From Acidobacteriota bacterium (GTDB lineage Bacteria > Acidobacteriota > Blastocatellia > RBC074): a DNA stretch of 64,000 bases. This document shows, one piece after another, positions 42,768 through 53,500 of this stretch. How positions within the stretch are numbered: the first letter of the stretch is position 1; every line of letters begins with the position of its first letter. A program made the position numbers and the translations under genes. The notes below the pieces were generated by a model. That model was not told the DNA's origin, did not search any database, and saw only the letters and a program-made list of their open reading frames with translations. Location of the stretch: NCBI GenBank assembly GCA_018268995.1, contig JAFDVL010000095.1, positions 1 to 64,000 on the forward strand. Reading direction: 5' to 3'.

Positions 42768-44066
42768 CTACTCTTCTGCTAGCGAGCCTTTTAGAAACTC
42801 GGTCTTAATAAAAAAGCCGCCTTTAGTTACGACGCGCAGTCCGGTTTGTAAGCCATCCGTGATTTCAATCAGGTTTCCCTGCTCGCGGCCTAGCTGTACG
42901 GCGCGCTTTTCAAAGGCATTGTTTTCAAGTGCGACGAAAACGACTTTTTCGCCGTTTACTTCCTGCACCGCTTCTCGCGGCACGGCCAAGCCTTGTGGTG
43001 CTGCACCGCCACTGATGTTAATTGTCGCGTACATTTCCGGGCGCAGGTTGCCGCGAGGGTTATTGACCAAACACCGAACCTGCACGGTGCGAGTTTCAGG
43101 ATTAAGCGATGTCCCGATATGCACGACCTTACCGCTAATCGTGGCGTCGCCAAGCGAAGAAAGTTGAATGTTTACGCCTTGTCCAATACGGGCGAAGGTG
43201 GCTTGTGCTTCAGGGACTTCTGCCACGGCCCAGAGCGTCGAAATATTGGCAATTTCCATTAAATCCGAAGCATCGCTGACCACGGTGCCTTCAGTGATGA
43301 GCCGTTTTGTGACAATGCCGGACAGCGTCGAACGAATGGCGACTTCATCCGGCGCATCCTGATCTATGGCCAAATGTTCAAGAAATTCACTGGCGCGTTC
43401 CAACTCCGCTTTTACCAACTCTGTTTCGGCTTTGATCGCGACGACGTGCGCGTTGGCCTGATCCACTTCGCGTTTGGCAATCGCTTTCGCTGTGAACAGC
43501 CGTTCAGCTCGGTCTGCTTCAGCCTGGGCAAAGGCGAGGGCTTTTTCTTTTTCGACCAGCGAGGCTTTCGCTTTGGCCACTGCGCCGCGTGCATCAGTCA
43601 ATTCGTGGCTGTGGATATGCACCAGCGTTTGACCCTTACGCACATAGTCTCCAACTTTGGCGAAGACATGCACGACACGCCCGTCTACAAAAGTTCCCAC
43701 ACGGACAACCGCATCTTCGTTGAGCGCCAATCGTCCGGTTGCGGTCAACACCTGTGTGAGGGCTTGTGATGTCACTTCAGCCGTTTCGATGTTTGCGCGT
43801 TTCAGTGCTTCCGCCGAAAGTTCCACACGACTGGGTGCTGCTTCGCCTGCCTTTTCTTCTTTCTTCTCCGCCGTAGTTTCAGCAGTCTTCGCCTCAGTTG
43901 CAGTGGCAGCAGGTTCTGCGCGCCTGGGCCACAGCCACCAGGCCAGCAGGCCGAGCGTGACGGCGCTCAGAATCACCAATGAAACCAAAGTTGTGCGGCG
44001 GTTTGATCGCGGCGCATTTCCACTTTCAGTGGTCGGTGACAGGTCGCTGCTTATCTCTTCGCTCAT
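42768..44066 (-). CDS. czcB: RND efflux periplasmic adaptor (membrane fusion protein), CzcB type
   Basis: 432 aa. An N-terminal transmembrane helix at about 27-47 (VILSAVTLGLLAWWLW) anchors it. An Ala/Glu-rich linker follows. The barrel-sandwich halves flank a long alpha hairpin (AKASLVEKEKALAFAQAEA, AEL-type ELVKAELERASEFLEHL). LSGIVTKRLITEGTVV and LWAVAEVPEAQATFARIG are the lipoyl and beta-barrel parts, and GLAVPREAVQEVNGE the membrane-proximal part. AAGGA lies eight bases before the ATG. Its ATG overlaps the stop of the outer-membrane gene by four bases, so czcC and czcB are translationally coupled. Confidence 0.93.
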   Translation of the reverse strand: MSEEISSDLSPTTESGNAPRSNRRTTLVSLVILSAVTLGLLAWWLWPRRAEPAATATEAKTAETTAEKKEEKAGEAAPSRVELSAEALKRANIETAEVTSQALTQVLTATGRLALNEDAVVRVGTFVDGRVVHVFAKVGDYVRKGQTLVHIHSHELTDARGAVAKAKASLVEKEKALAFAQAEADRAERLFTAKAIAKREVDQANAHVVAIKAETELVKAELERASEFLEHLAIDQDAPDEVAIRSTLSGIVTKRLITEGTVVSDASDLMEIANISTLWAVAEVPEAQATFARIGQGVNIQLSSLGDATISGKVVHIGTSLNPETRTVQVRCLVNNPRGNLRPEMYATINISGGAAPQGLAVPREAVQEVNGEKVVFVALENNAFEKRAVQLGREQGNLIEITDGLQTGLRVVTKGGFFIKTEFLKGSLAEE

Positions 44067-45370
44067 TGTTTGTTTCCTTCGACAATTTCCCGACGGGGCA
44101 GTTGTTCAATTCCGGCGGCGCGTTCCAATTCATGAATCGCCAACTGATAATCGGCAAGAGCCTGAAAATACAATTCTTGCGCTTGTGTGCGCGTCCGTTG
44201 TGCGTCTATCAAATGCAGCAAGTCTGTCGCGCCTTCTCGATATGCCGCCAGCGAAACCTGCTGCGATTCGTCTGCATTGCGCAGGAATTCCGTGCGCAAC
44301 GCTTCAATCTGCCGTTCATTGGCTTCGACCGTACGACGCGCGGCAGTGAGTTCCGCAACGACAAGAGCACGTTCAAATTTCAATTCTGATTCGATCATTG
44401 CAACTTCAGCTTCGGCACGCGAAATGTTGCCTTGATTCTTGTTGTAAATTGGCAGTGGAATGCTCAGCGCCCCGTACAACGCGTTGTCTACGCCGTTGCG
44501 TTTGTAACCGAATGAAGCCGTCAAATCCGGCCTGGCATTCGCTCGTTGCAGTTGCAGGGACGCACGAGCCTTTTCCAAACGCGCTTCGACGGTTTTGATG
44601 TTCGAGCGTCGCAACGCCGCGTCTTGCAGCGCTTTCGCATTCAGCGAGACAGTTTTGAAATCCAATCGCTCGGCCAAATCGAAATCTGCTTCAAATGTCG
44701 AATCGCCCATCGCTTTTTGCAGTGCGATTTTCGCGCGATCATATTCGATTGCTGCTTTGCGCAGACTGTAATCAATGCGCTGGGCTTCAAGTCGGGCTTT
44801 GATTAAATCGCCTTCTGCCGTGTAGCCCGCCTGCACGCGTACTTCATTGAGTTTTACCAGTTGCCCCAGCTGCGTAATGTTTTCGCGCAACAGTTCAATC
44901 CGTTCACGAGCGATGGCGGCGTGTTGGTACGCGACTTTGACATCGTAAACCAGTTGGCGTTCCACGGCTTCCGCTTCGATGTTTGCGACTTCGACGGCGC
45001 GTTCAGCTGTCGCACGGCGCAATTCACGTTTGTTGCCGCGCTCAAAGGTTTGCGAAAAGTACGCGAACCAATCCATCGTCCGTTTGAAGCTGAAGCCACC
45101 GTCAGGCGGATCGAGCGGAATATTCTCACCGCTGACCGTGAACGTTGGATTTGGCTTTAACCCAGCCTCAAACAACTCGCCTTCAAACATTGCCACCCGT
45201 TGTTTCGCCGCAATCAATAGAGGATGGTTCTGCCGTGTTCGCTGAATCGCTTCTGTTAAGGTGACTGATTTTGGCGCAGCTGGTTGCGCTGCGCCCAGGC
45301 TGGGAAGCAGCAATAAACACCAGGCGAATTGCCGGGTGAAACTTTGAAAAACGAAAATCTGACGGATCAT
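44063..45370 (-). CDS. czcC: TolC-family outer-membrane efflux channel, CzcC type
   Basis: 435 aa with a signal peptide ending LPSLGAAQ. TLTEAIQRTRQNHPLLIAAK is the usual start of the first TolC repeat. ARASLQLQRANARPDLTASFGYKR and ALYGALSIPLPIYNKNQGNISRAEAEV mark the second repeat with its conserved proline strand. SLAAYREGATDLLHLIDAQRT closes it. It forms the outer-membrane duct for CzcA/CzcB. The frame extends to a TTG at 45418, but I use the ATG at 45370, which gives a normal signal peptide. First gene of the czcCBA operon. Confidence 0.92.
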   Translation of the reverse strand: MIRQIFVFQSFTRQFAWCLLLLPSLGAAQPAAPKSVTLTEAIQRTRQNHPLLIAAKQRVAMFEGELFEAGLKPNPTFTVSGENIPLDPPDGGFSFKRTMDWFAYFSQTFERGNKRELRRATAERAVEVANIEAEAVERQLVYDVKVAYQHAAIARERIELLRENITQLGQLVKLNEVRVQAGYTAEGDLIKARLEAQRIDYSLRKAAIEYDRAKIALQKAMGDSTFEADFDLAERLDFKTVSLNAKALQDAALRRSNIKTVEARLEKARASLQLQRANARPDLTASFGYKRNGVDNALYGALSIPLPIYNKNQGNISRAEAEVAMIESELKFERALVVAELTAARRTVEANERQIEALRTEFLRNADESQQVSLAAYREGATDLLHLIDAQRTRTQAQELYFQALADYQLAIHELERAAGIEQLPRREIVEGNKQ

Positions 45371-45524
45371 TACAGGCGGAGTGTACAGATTGAAAGATGA
45401 ACGGACAATGAACGCCAAAAGGGAATTGTGAAATAACTTTCGGACGTGACGGTAACTGACAACGGTGCTCCCCTCACGCGGCTACATTTCTGATATTTTT
45501 ATAATGCTGCTTATTTAGCTGAAA

Positions 45525-45645
45525 ACTTAGATCGGTTTTCAATTCAGTGTATGGAGCCGTCACCCACGTCGCTACCGCTCCGGGTACAGTACCGCGAGCG
45601 GTAGCGACCGGGTAACCATACACGCAACTGAAAACTGATCTAGGA
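45525..45645. repeat. 120-bp palindromic element upstream of the acyl-CoA ligase gene
   Basis: Centre: GTCGCTACCGCTC (45568-45580) and its exact complement at 45596-45608, with GGTAC-A-GTACC inside the loop. Outer arms 45525-45554 and 45616-45645 match at most positions (TAGATC-x-GTTTTCA, GTGTATGG/CCATACAC). It has no coding sequence and looks like a MITE or REP cluster. It lies between the divergent czcC and acyl-CoA ligase genes, about 100 bp before the latter start. GATTTAGG words follow it. Confidence 0.75.
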
Positions 45646-45742
45646 TTTAGGGAAAAGGTAAGTCCCTTCCCCTGAAAGCTATTCCTTTCCAATCACACCT
45701 AAATCCCGAATCCTAATTCCTAAATCTTCCAGGAGCACATTT

Positions 45743-47470
45743 ATGGCGATCAAAGATAATCTTGCACATTGGGAAGCCGAAGATTTCGGCACAAACTTAA
45801 TCGAACTCACGCTCGGCGATTTGCTGGATCAGCGCGCGGCAGAAATGCCGGAAAAAGAAGCTCTCGTGTACAACTATCCAGAGTTTGGGCTGAACTTGCG
45901 CCTGAATTTTCGCGAATACCGCGACACGGTGAATCGTCTGGCAAAAGGGTTGATGGCACTTGGTGTTCAGAAAGGTGAAAACGTAGCGGTGTGGGCGACG
46001 AATGTGCCGGAATGGGTATTTCTGGAATTGGCGCTCGCTAAAATCGGAGCAGTCATCGTCACCGTCAATACAAATTATCGGCAGCACGAGATTGAATATG
46101 TGCTCAAGCAAGGCGACATCACAACGCTGTTTTTGATTGAAGAATTTCGCGGCAATAGCTATTTGCAGTCTGTCTACAACATTGTGCCCGAACTGCAACG
46201 CATTAGTGATCCGGTGAATGAAACCTTGCAATCCGAAGCATTGCCTAAGCTCAAGCGCGTGGTGTTGATCGGCAATGATGCGAAGCCGGGCGTGATGTTG
46301 TTTTCGCAGGTGATGGTGCTTGCGGATCAGGTTTCTGATGAAGAATTGGCTGTGCGCCAAGCTTCGGTTTCGCCGCACGATGTCGCGATGATGCAATACA
46401 CCAGCGGCACGACGGGCTTTCCGAAAGGCGTGATGCTGACACATTTTAGTTTGGTCAATCAAGGGCACGTTTCGACAGGGCGCGGCGCACTTGGTGAACA
46501 TGAACGCTACGTGACGGCGATGCCGTTCTTTCACATCGCAGGCAGTTTAGGCGGTGTGATTTATTGTATCTATCTTGGCGCTACGTTGATTCCGCTGATC
46601 TATTTTGATCCGCTGAAATACCTGCAATTGTTCGCCGAAGAGAGGGGAACCTTTACCTTTGCCGTTCCGACCATGCTGATTGCGATGCTCAATCATCCAC
46701 GCTTTGCTGAGTTTGATTTGACACCGCTTCGTTCGTTGTTCACCGGAGCAACCCCTGTGCCTGTGATAGTGATGGAACAGGTCAAAGAAAAGATGGGCGC
46801 GGATTGTTCGATTGTGTTTGGTATGACAGAGACAACGGGTGCCGTGACGCAAAGTTTTCACACGGACGATTTTGAGCTGAAAGCCGCAACCGTCGGGCTG
46901 CCGCAACCGCACACGGCGATCAAGATTATCAACCCGGAAACAGGCGACATTGTACCGTGCGGACAGTCAGGCGAACTCTGCTCAAAAGCGTTCTCGAATA
47001 TGGTGGGGTATTACAATATGCCTGAAAAAACGGCGGAAACCATTGACGAGGATGGCTGGCTGCATTCAGGCGATCTAGCTGTGATGCGGCCTGATGGGTA
47101 CATCAACATCGTTGGGCGGGTGAAGGATATGATTATTCGTGGCGGCGAGAATATTTATCCGGCAGAAATCGAAGCCTTCTTGATGCGGCATCCCGACATT
47201 GCTGAAGCGCAGATCATCGGCTTGCCCGACCAGTTGATGGGCGAAGAAGTTTGCGCATTTATCAAGTGCAGTCCCGGCGCAACGGTCATCGAAGAGGACT
47301 TGATCACTTACTGCAAGGCAAATATGGCTCGGCATAAAGTTCCCAGATATGTCCGCGTCGTCGAGGCATTCCCCTTAACCGCCAGCGGCAAAGTCCAAAA
47401 GTTTGTTTTGCGTGATCGAATGATTCAGGAATTGGGATTAGGCGAGGTCGCCAATTTGAGAACAGCGTGA
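45743..47470 (+). CDS. AMP-forming acyl-CoA ligase (fatty-acid CoA ligase type)
   Basis: 575 aa. Activates a carboxylic acid, probably a fatty acid, with ATP and CoA. MQYTSGTTGFPKGVMLTH is the P-loop motif, AMPFFHIAG and IVFGMTETTGAVTQ follow, and DGWLHSGDLAVMRPDGY and VGRVKDMIIRGGENIYPAEI contain the hinge. LTASGKVQKF carries the catalytic Lys. All ten core motifs appear intact. The substrate chain length is not evident. AGGAG lies eight bases before ATG 45743. It is monocistronic, followed by an inverted-repeat terminator. Confidence 0.94.
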   Translation: MAIKDNLAHWEAEDFGTNLIELTLGDLLDQRAAEMPEKEALVYNYPEFGLNLRLNFREYRDTVNRLAKGLMALGVQKGENVAVWATNVPEWVFLELALAKIGAVIVTVNTNYRQHEIEYVLKQGDITTLFLIEEFRGNSYLQSVYNIVPELQRISDPVNETLQSEALPKLKRVVLIGNDAKPGVMLFSQVMVLADQVSDEELAVRQASVSPHDVAMMQYTSGTTGFPKGVMLTHFSLVNQGHVSTGRGALGEHERYVTAMPFFHIAGSLGGVIYCIYLGATLIPLIYFDPLKYLQLFAEERGTFTFAVPTMLIAMLNHPRFAEFDLTPLRSLFTGATPVPVIVMEQVKEKMGADCSIVFGMTETTGAVTQSFHTDDFELKAATVGLPQPHTAIKIINPETGDIVPCGQSGELCSKAFSNMVGYYNMPEKTAETIDEDGWLHSGDLAVMRPDGYINIVGRVKDMIIRGGENIYPAEIEAFLMRHPDIAEAQIIGLPDQLMGEEVCAFIKCSPGATVIEEDLITYCKANMARHKVPRYVRVVEAFPLTASGKVQKFVLRDRMIQELGLGEVANLRTA

Positions 47471-47483
47471 GCGGGATTTGGAC

Positions 47484-47550
47484 GCAGAAAAACGCAGATT
47501 TGGTGGATTTCGGCGCGTAGCGAATATCTGTCTGATCTGCGTTTTTCTGC
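47484..47550. terminator. 16-bp perfect inverted repeat between convergent genes
   Basis: GCAGAAAAACGCAGAT at 47484-47499 and its complement at 47535-47550. It lies between the stops at 47470 and 47562. The loop is 35 nt, long for a classic terminator, and the CGCAGAT words resemble dispersed repeats. A terminator role is likely but not certain. Confidence 0.6.
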
Positions 47551-47561
47551 TTGTGATGCCG

Positions 47562-50500
47562 TTATTTTAGATTGATTCGCACGGTGTTGGCGACTCTTCC
47601 TTCGATGATAATTTTCACCTCCACATCGCCTTTTCCTGCTAACGTGCGCGGAAGTTTCAGGTTCATCTGATCCACCCCGACAAAGTACCCCTGCGTATCC
47701 GCGTACAAGACTTCTGACTCCTGGTTGTTGATCAAGGCACGAACCGTGATGAGGTCAATGCGGCTGCGGATTCCCGTCCCGTAAAGGACAAGGTAAACCT
47801 CTTCTCCCTCTTCGCCCATATCAATGGGAACAGGCACGATTTTATTTTGCACTGCATCCCACCGCGCGATTTCCTCAAAGCTCTGCGATCCGTCCAGCCG
47901 GACGCGTTGGATGTTGGCGGCGGCCAAATCCTTGCCACTGGAGTTCGCCGAAAAGACAGCGGGCGAGATGGGGGCAATTTCAATCATTCCGCTTCCGGTG
48001 ATTTCCCCAGCCTCGGTTTGGATGGTGAGCAAGGCTGGGCCGGAGGCTACGTCCGCAGGCACTTGATAATTAATTTGCAGCGGCGAGACGTAGAACAGCG
48101 GCGCAAAATGGCTTGTTCCCGTGGAATCTGTGATTTTTACCTTTGTGTTGGCCAGGCTTGTCGGCAGCGGGAGGGATTGGGCGCTGGCAGTATTCGTGGC
48201 CATCTCCTCACCAAACACACTGACGATGGAATTGGTGGCAACGCTTCCCCCTTGGAAGCTCGCACCTGAAACAGAAGTTGTCGTCTTGGATTGAACAATC
48301 GTCACGCGTTTGTCCGCTATGAAAATCGTCCCGGTGCGCGCCGATCCATTGGTCAACGGGGAAACGATGAACGACACAGCACCGACTTCCGGGCCGTAAT
48401 CCATGACGGTAATCCAGGGGGAAGTCGTATAGGCATACCAGTAACAATAGGAAGGCGTTTCGACTGCGATTTGCCCAAAACCGCCTTGCGGATTGAACGC
48501 CATGCTGCTGGTTGACAGATTCCAGGTGCAATAGGGCGTCATGGTTTGATTTACGACGGCTGATTTACTGCTCGCAGACTTATCATCTCCTTTGTACTCG
48601 GCTGTAATTGAATGCTCGCCATTGGACAATTCGCCCGTGGTGAGAACGGCAACCCCACCGTTCAAGGTTGCACTGCCGAGGAGCGTCGTTCCGTCAAAAA
48701 AATCTACCTGACCTGTTGGCACATCGCCTGCGCTGTGAACAGTTGCGGCAAAGGTGATGAGATGGCCAACAGTCGCATTTTTAGCAGTTGTTGTGAGCCG
48801 GATGGCAGTTCGGCCTTTGCCTACATTGAGTGGCAACACCGAAGACGAACCGGATTCGTAGTTGCCATCTCCATTGAACTCCACCGTGATTGAATGCGCG
48901 CCGCCGGATAGCTGATTTGTTGCCAGGTTGGCGCGTCCCAGCCGGTCAAGATTGCTCGTTCCCAGCACCGTGCTGCCATCTTTGAAGACAACTGTCCCGG
49001 ATGGTGCACTGATTTCTGGCACATTGTTGTTCAGGTTCACTGCCAAGGTGACGAATTGCTTCAGCGCTACAGGATTGTCGGAGGACGAAATATTGATTGT
49101 CGGAATACCTTTATTAACCGTGACTGAGAAGTTTTGTGATGTGCCTCCATCATTTTGTGCGTCGCCTTCATACACTGCCGTGATGAGGTGCGTGGCAACA
49201 GGCAAGGCATTCAGTGTCAGTGAGGCCGCCCCATTTGCCAGCGTCGCCGTGCCGAGCAGGGAAGTGCCGTTCATAAATCGAACGCTGCCTGTTGGTGTCG
49301 CGCCTGTCCCGCTCACGCTGGCATTCAACGTGAATGGCTGACCATAACGCACTGTATCAAGCGATGAAGCCAGTGTGACTGTGGCCCCAGATTTCCCGAC
49401 GGATTGTGAGATTGTTGGTGAAGTGCTGGTGTTGAAATTTTCTGTCCCAGCGTATGTCGCCGTGATCGAATGAGTGCCGATGGTCAATTGATTCGTCGTA
49501 ACACTGGCCTGTCCATTTGCTAATTGTGCTGTGCCCAATGTTGTCTCGCCATTTTTGAAGGTAATGGTTCCCGTCGGTGTGCCCACACCAGGAGTCACTG
49601 CGTTGACCGTCGCGGTGAAAATTACGCTTTGACCTACAAGTGCGGAAGGGGCATTGGAAACAAGCGCCACTGCCGTGTTGGCTGGCGTGATGGTTAAGGT
49701 TCCACTGGTAAATGCAATGTCATAACTCGTTGCTGTCAGTGATCCTGCACTGATGCTGATGGGATACTGCCCGGCATTGCTATTGGCATTGGCACTGGTT
49801 GTTATGCTTGGTGCTCCGGTCAGGACATTAGCCGTATCGCCATTGAGGAATCCGGTGTAGGAATACGTCAGTTCTGGCAGCGCTGCCCCAAAGACTTTCG
49901 ATTTATTGTCTGCGGTGATGGTAAGCGTAGCTTTGCCAATCGTCAGTGTTCCATTGACGAAGGTGAAATCATAGTTCGATGCCGCAAGGGTTCCTTGTGC
50001 TGCTGTGATCGGATAGGTTCCTGCGGCACTCGCACTTGTCGCCGTCGTGCTCAATGCCGCTTCGCCTGTCAGGACGTTGCTGGTTTCACCATTCACGAAA
50101 CCCGTAATCGTTGCGGTTAAGGTGGGATTTGCCGCGCCATACGTGCGCGATTTGTTTTCCGCCGTCACGGTCAGCAGCGCTTTGTTGATCGTTAAGGTGC
50201 CGCTGACGAAGCTGATGGTGTAATTTGCAGACGAAACTCCACTGACGGAAATCGGATAATTTCCCGCTGCACTGGCTGGATTGGCTTCGGTCGTCAGTTG
50301 CAAGCTTCCAGTGAACACCGCTGCGGTCTCGTTGTTGACAAGGCCATTGATGCTGGCCGTGAGTTCGGGATTAGCTGCTCCGTACAGTCGCGTCTTGTGA
50401 TCTGCGGTGATGGTTAATGTGGCGGGCGTGACTGTCAGTGTCCCGTTTGTGACAGCGACCTCATAATTGCCCAGTTTATTCTCCGGGTCGTTGAGTGTTG

Positions 50501-53500
50501 TCGTGATCGGGTAGCTTCCAACCGCACTGCCAGCATTCGCATTGGTCGTATAGGAAGCTGTAATGTTGTCATTGTTTTGTACGCCAGACATCGTACCCGC
50601 GAACGTCGGATTGGCCGCACCATAACTACGTGTGGCATCAGTGACGGCTGCACTCAACATTGCTTTGCTAATTGTGAGCGTGCCGTCAGCGAAGGCCAGT
50701 TGATAGTTAGTAGCAGTTAACGAGCCGGGTTTTACTGAGATTGGATAAGTACCAATTACGCTGTTGGGTGTAGCTGTCGTGGTTACTTCCGGGGTGCCAG
50801 TCAGGACAGTTTCAGTATCATTATTGGCAAATCCTGAATACCGAATAGTAAAATTCGGATTGGCTGCGCCATAAATACGGCTCTTGTTTTCTGCGGTAAC
50901 CGTGAGCGTTGCCTGTCCAATTGTGAGGGTTCCATTGGCAAAGGCAAAGTCGTAATTCGTCGCCGCAAGCGTTCCTGGCGCAGCATTGATGGCATATAGT
51001 CCGACACTGCTGGTGGTTGTGGCAGTCGTGCTCAAGGCTGCTTCGCCGCTGATCACGCTGGGGGACTCGTTATTAACAAAACCGCTGATAGTTGCCGTGA
51101 AAGATGGATTCGCAGCACCATAGACGCGAGATTTATTGTCTGCCGTGACGGTTAGCAATGCTTTGCTAATCGTTAATGAACCATTGATGAAGGTGAAATC
51201 ATAGTTACTGGCGGCTAACGTGCCAGCCGTCACCTGAATTGGATATGCCCCGACAGCACTAGCTGAATGGGCGCTTGTGCTCAACACCGCTTCTCCTGAT
51301 AAGACACTCACCGTATCTCCATTAACAAATCCTGTGATGGTTGTAGTCAATGGTGGATTCGCTGAGCCATAGGTTCTGCTTTTATTCTCGGCAGTGACGA
51401 TCAGCATGGCTTTGCTGATTGTCAACGTGCCATTCACAAATGCGAAATCGTAGTTGGCAGCCGCCAGTGTGCCCAGCGCAATGCTGATGGGATATTGTCC
51501 GGCATTGCTGCCCGCAGTGGCAGTAGTGCTCAACGTTGGAGACCCACTGACAACGGTTGCTGAGTCTCCATTGGCAAATCCGGCATAACTGAACGTGAAT
51601 TCTGGTAAGGTCGCACCAAAGAGTTTCGTTTTGTTATCGGCTGAAACGGTCAGTGTGGCTTTGCCGACGGTGAGTGTGCCGTTGACAAAAGTGAAGTCGT
51701 AGTTAGTTGCTGCAAGTGTGCCTTGTGTGACGGTGATCGGATAGACTCCGGTGGCGCTCGTGTTTGTGGCGCTCGTATTTAGTGCCGCTTCGCCTGTGAG
51801 GACACTGCTGGTGTCGCTGTTCAGAAATCCGGTTATCGTGGCGGTCAGCGATGGCAGTACCGCACCATAGGTTTGCGCCTTATTGTCAGCTGTGACAGTC
51901 AGAAGGGCCTTTCCGACAGTCAGCGTGCCATTAACAAGCGTGAAGTTGTAATTGTCTGCTGCCAGCGTCCCCTGCGTGACTGTAATTGGATAAGTGCTGG
52001 CCGGGCTGGCTGCGGTTGCTGCTGTGGTAATCGAAGGCGTGCCACTGACAACCGAATTTGTATCTCCATTGACGAACCCGGCAATCGTCGCGGTCAAGTC
52101 AGGATTCGCTGTGCCATACGTGCGCGCTTTGTTTTCAGCGGTGACAGTCAAAGTCGCTTTGTTGATTGTTTGCGTGATCGCGCTTGAACTGGCGCTGACA
52201 TAATTCGTGTCGCCCGCATATTCCGCCGTGATGGAGTAGTTGCCTGCATTTAGCGATGAAGTTGTAAAACTCGCTTGTCCGTTGCTGATTGTACCAGTGC
52301 CAAGTGTTGTTGCTCCATTTTTGAATGTGACAATTCCTGTAGTCGCAACTGCACCGCTGACGGAAGCCGAGAACGTTACACTTTGCCCATAGGTAGTCGT
52401 TGTCGAAGAACTATTCAGTGCAATCGCTGGCGTTAGTTTATTTACAGTCAACGTCACGGCATTCGTCGTCGCTGTCCCACAGGCATTGGTGAACACCGCG
52501 CGATATTTATTTCCATTCATCAAAATTGTGACATTCGACAAATTGAGGGTGGGATTTGTTTGATTGGAGAGATTCTCCCAAGTGTTTCCATTGTCCGTGC
52601 TGACTTGCCATTGCACGGTGGGAGGGGTGCCGCCTGCTGCTGCTGTAAAGCTGGCACTTCCTGCCACCGCAGCCGTTTGATTCGTGGGTTGTGTGGTTAT
52701 GCTTGGCGGCGCGCAGGAGTTGATCGTCAGCGAATATGCACGGCTGCCATTGCAGAGATTGGTATCACTGATCTTGATCGTGAAATTGAAGTCCCCCGCT
52801 ACACTTGGTGTGCCTGATAAGAGTCCGTCTGAAGAAAGGGTCAATCCACTTGGCAATGCCCCCGAAGTGATTTCATAGGTAAAGGGGGACGTTCCGCTGG
52901 AAGGAACAATGGTTGTTGCCGTGTAAGTCAGATTCTGTGTGCCATTGGCTAGCGTCGTCGGGTTGAGGGTGATACTGGGACAAGTCGGAGAAAAGATATA
53001 GGCTGAACCTTGATCGGTATTACTGGCAACGTCATCCACCGGAGCACCGACGACGATGGTGTAACCGCTAATCCCAATTGCCCATCCCAAATCGTCATAG
53101 GCAGAACCATTGCTGGCAATCAATTGTTGCTGTTGGCTCCAACTGGATGCACTGCGGCTGAAAATATATGCCGACCCTTGATCTGCATTACTGGTTACAT
53201 CGTCCGTTGGTGCGCCAATGGCTGCCATGTCATTGCTGATGGCGACACAGCTGCCAAATTGATCTGCGCCTGAACCGTTGCTGGCGATCAGCTGTTGTTG
53301 CTGACTCCAACTGGAACCAGTACGAATGAAGGCATAAGCCGAACCTTGATCAATATTGGCATTCACATCGTCCAGCGGCGCGCCAATGATGACAGTGTCG
53401 TTGCTGATTGCCACACTATAGCCGAGCTGATCGGTACTTGACCCATTTCCGGCTGTGAGTTGTTGTTGCTGATTCCAGCTGATTCCATTGCGTGTGAAAA

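Noticed and set aside
45797..46534. 245-codon antisense frame in the acyl-CoA ligase gene
   Set aside because: It is a shadow of the strongly supported ligase, with a His/Arg-rich product and no motifs.
49680..52200. Regular DNA repeats that might suggest a CRISPR or tandem-repeat locus
   Set aside because: They are the codons of ten MBG protein repeats of about 80 residues in one open frame, diverged at DNA level, without spacer structure.
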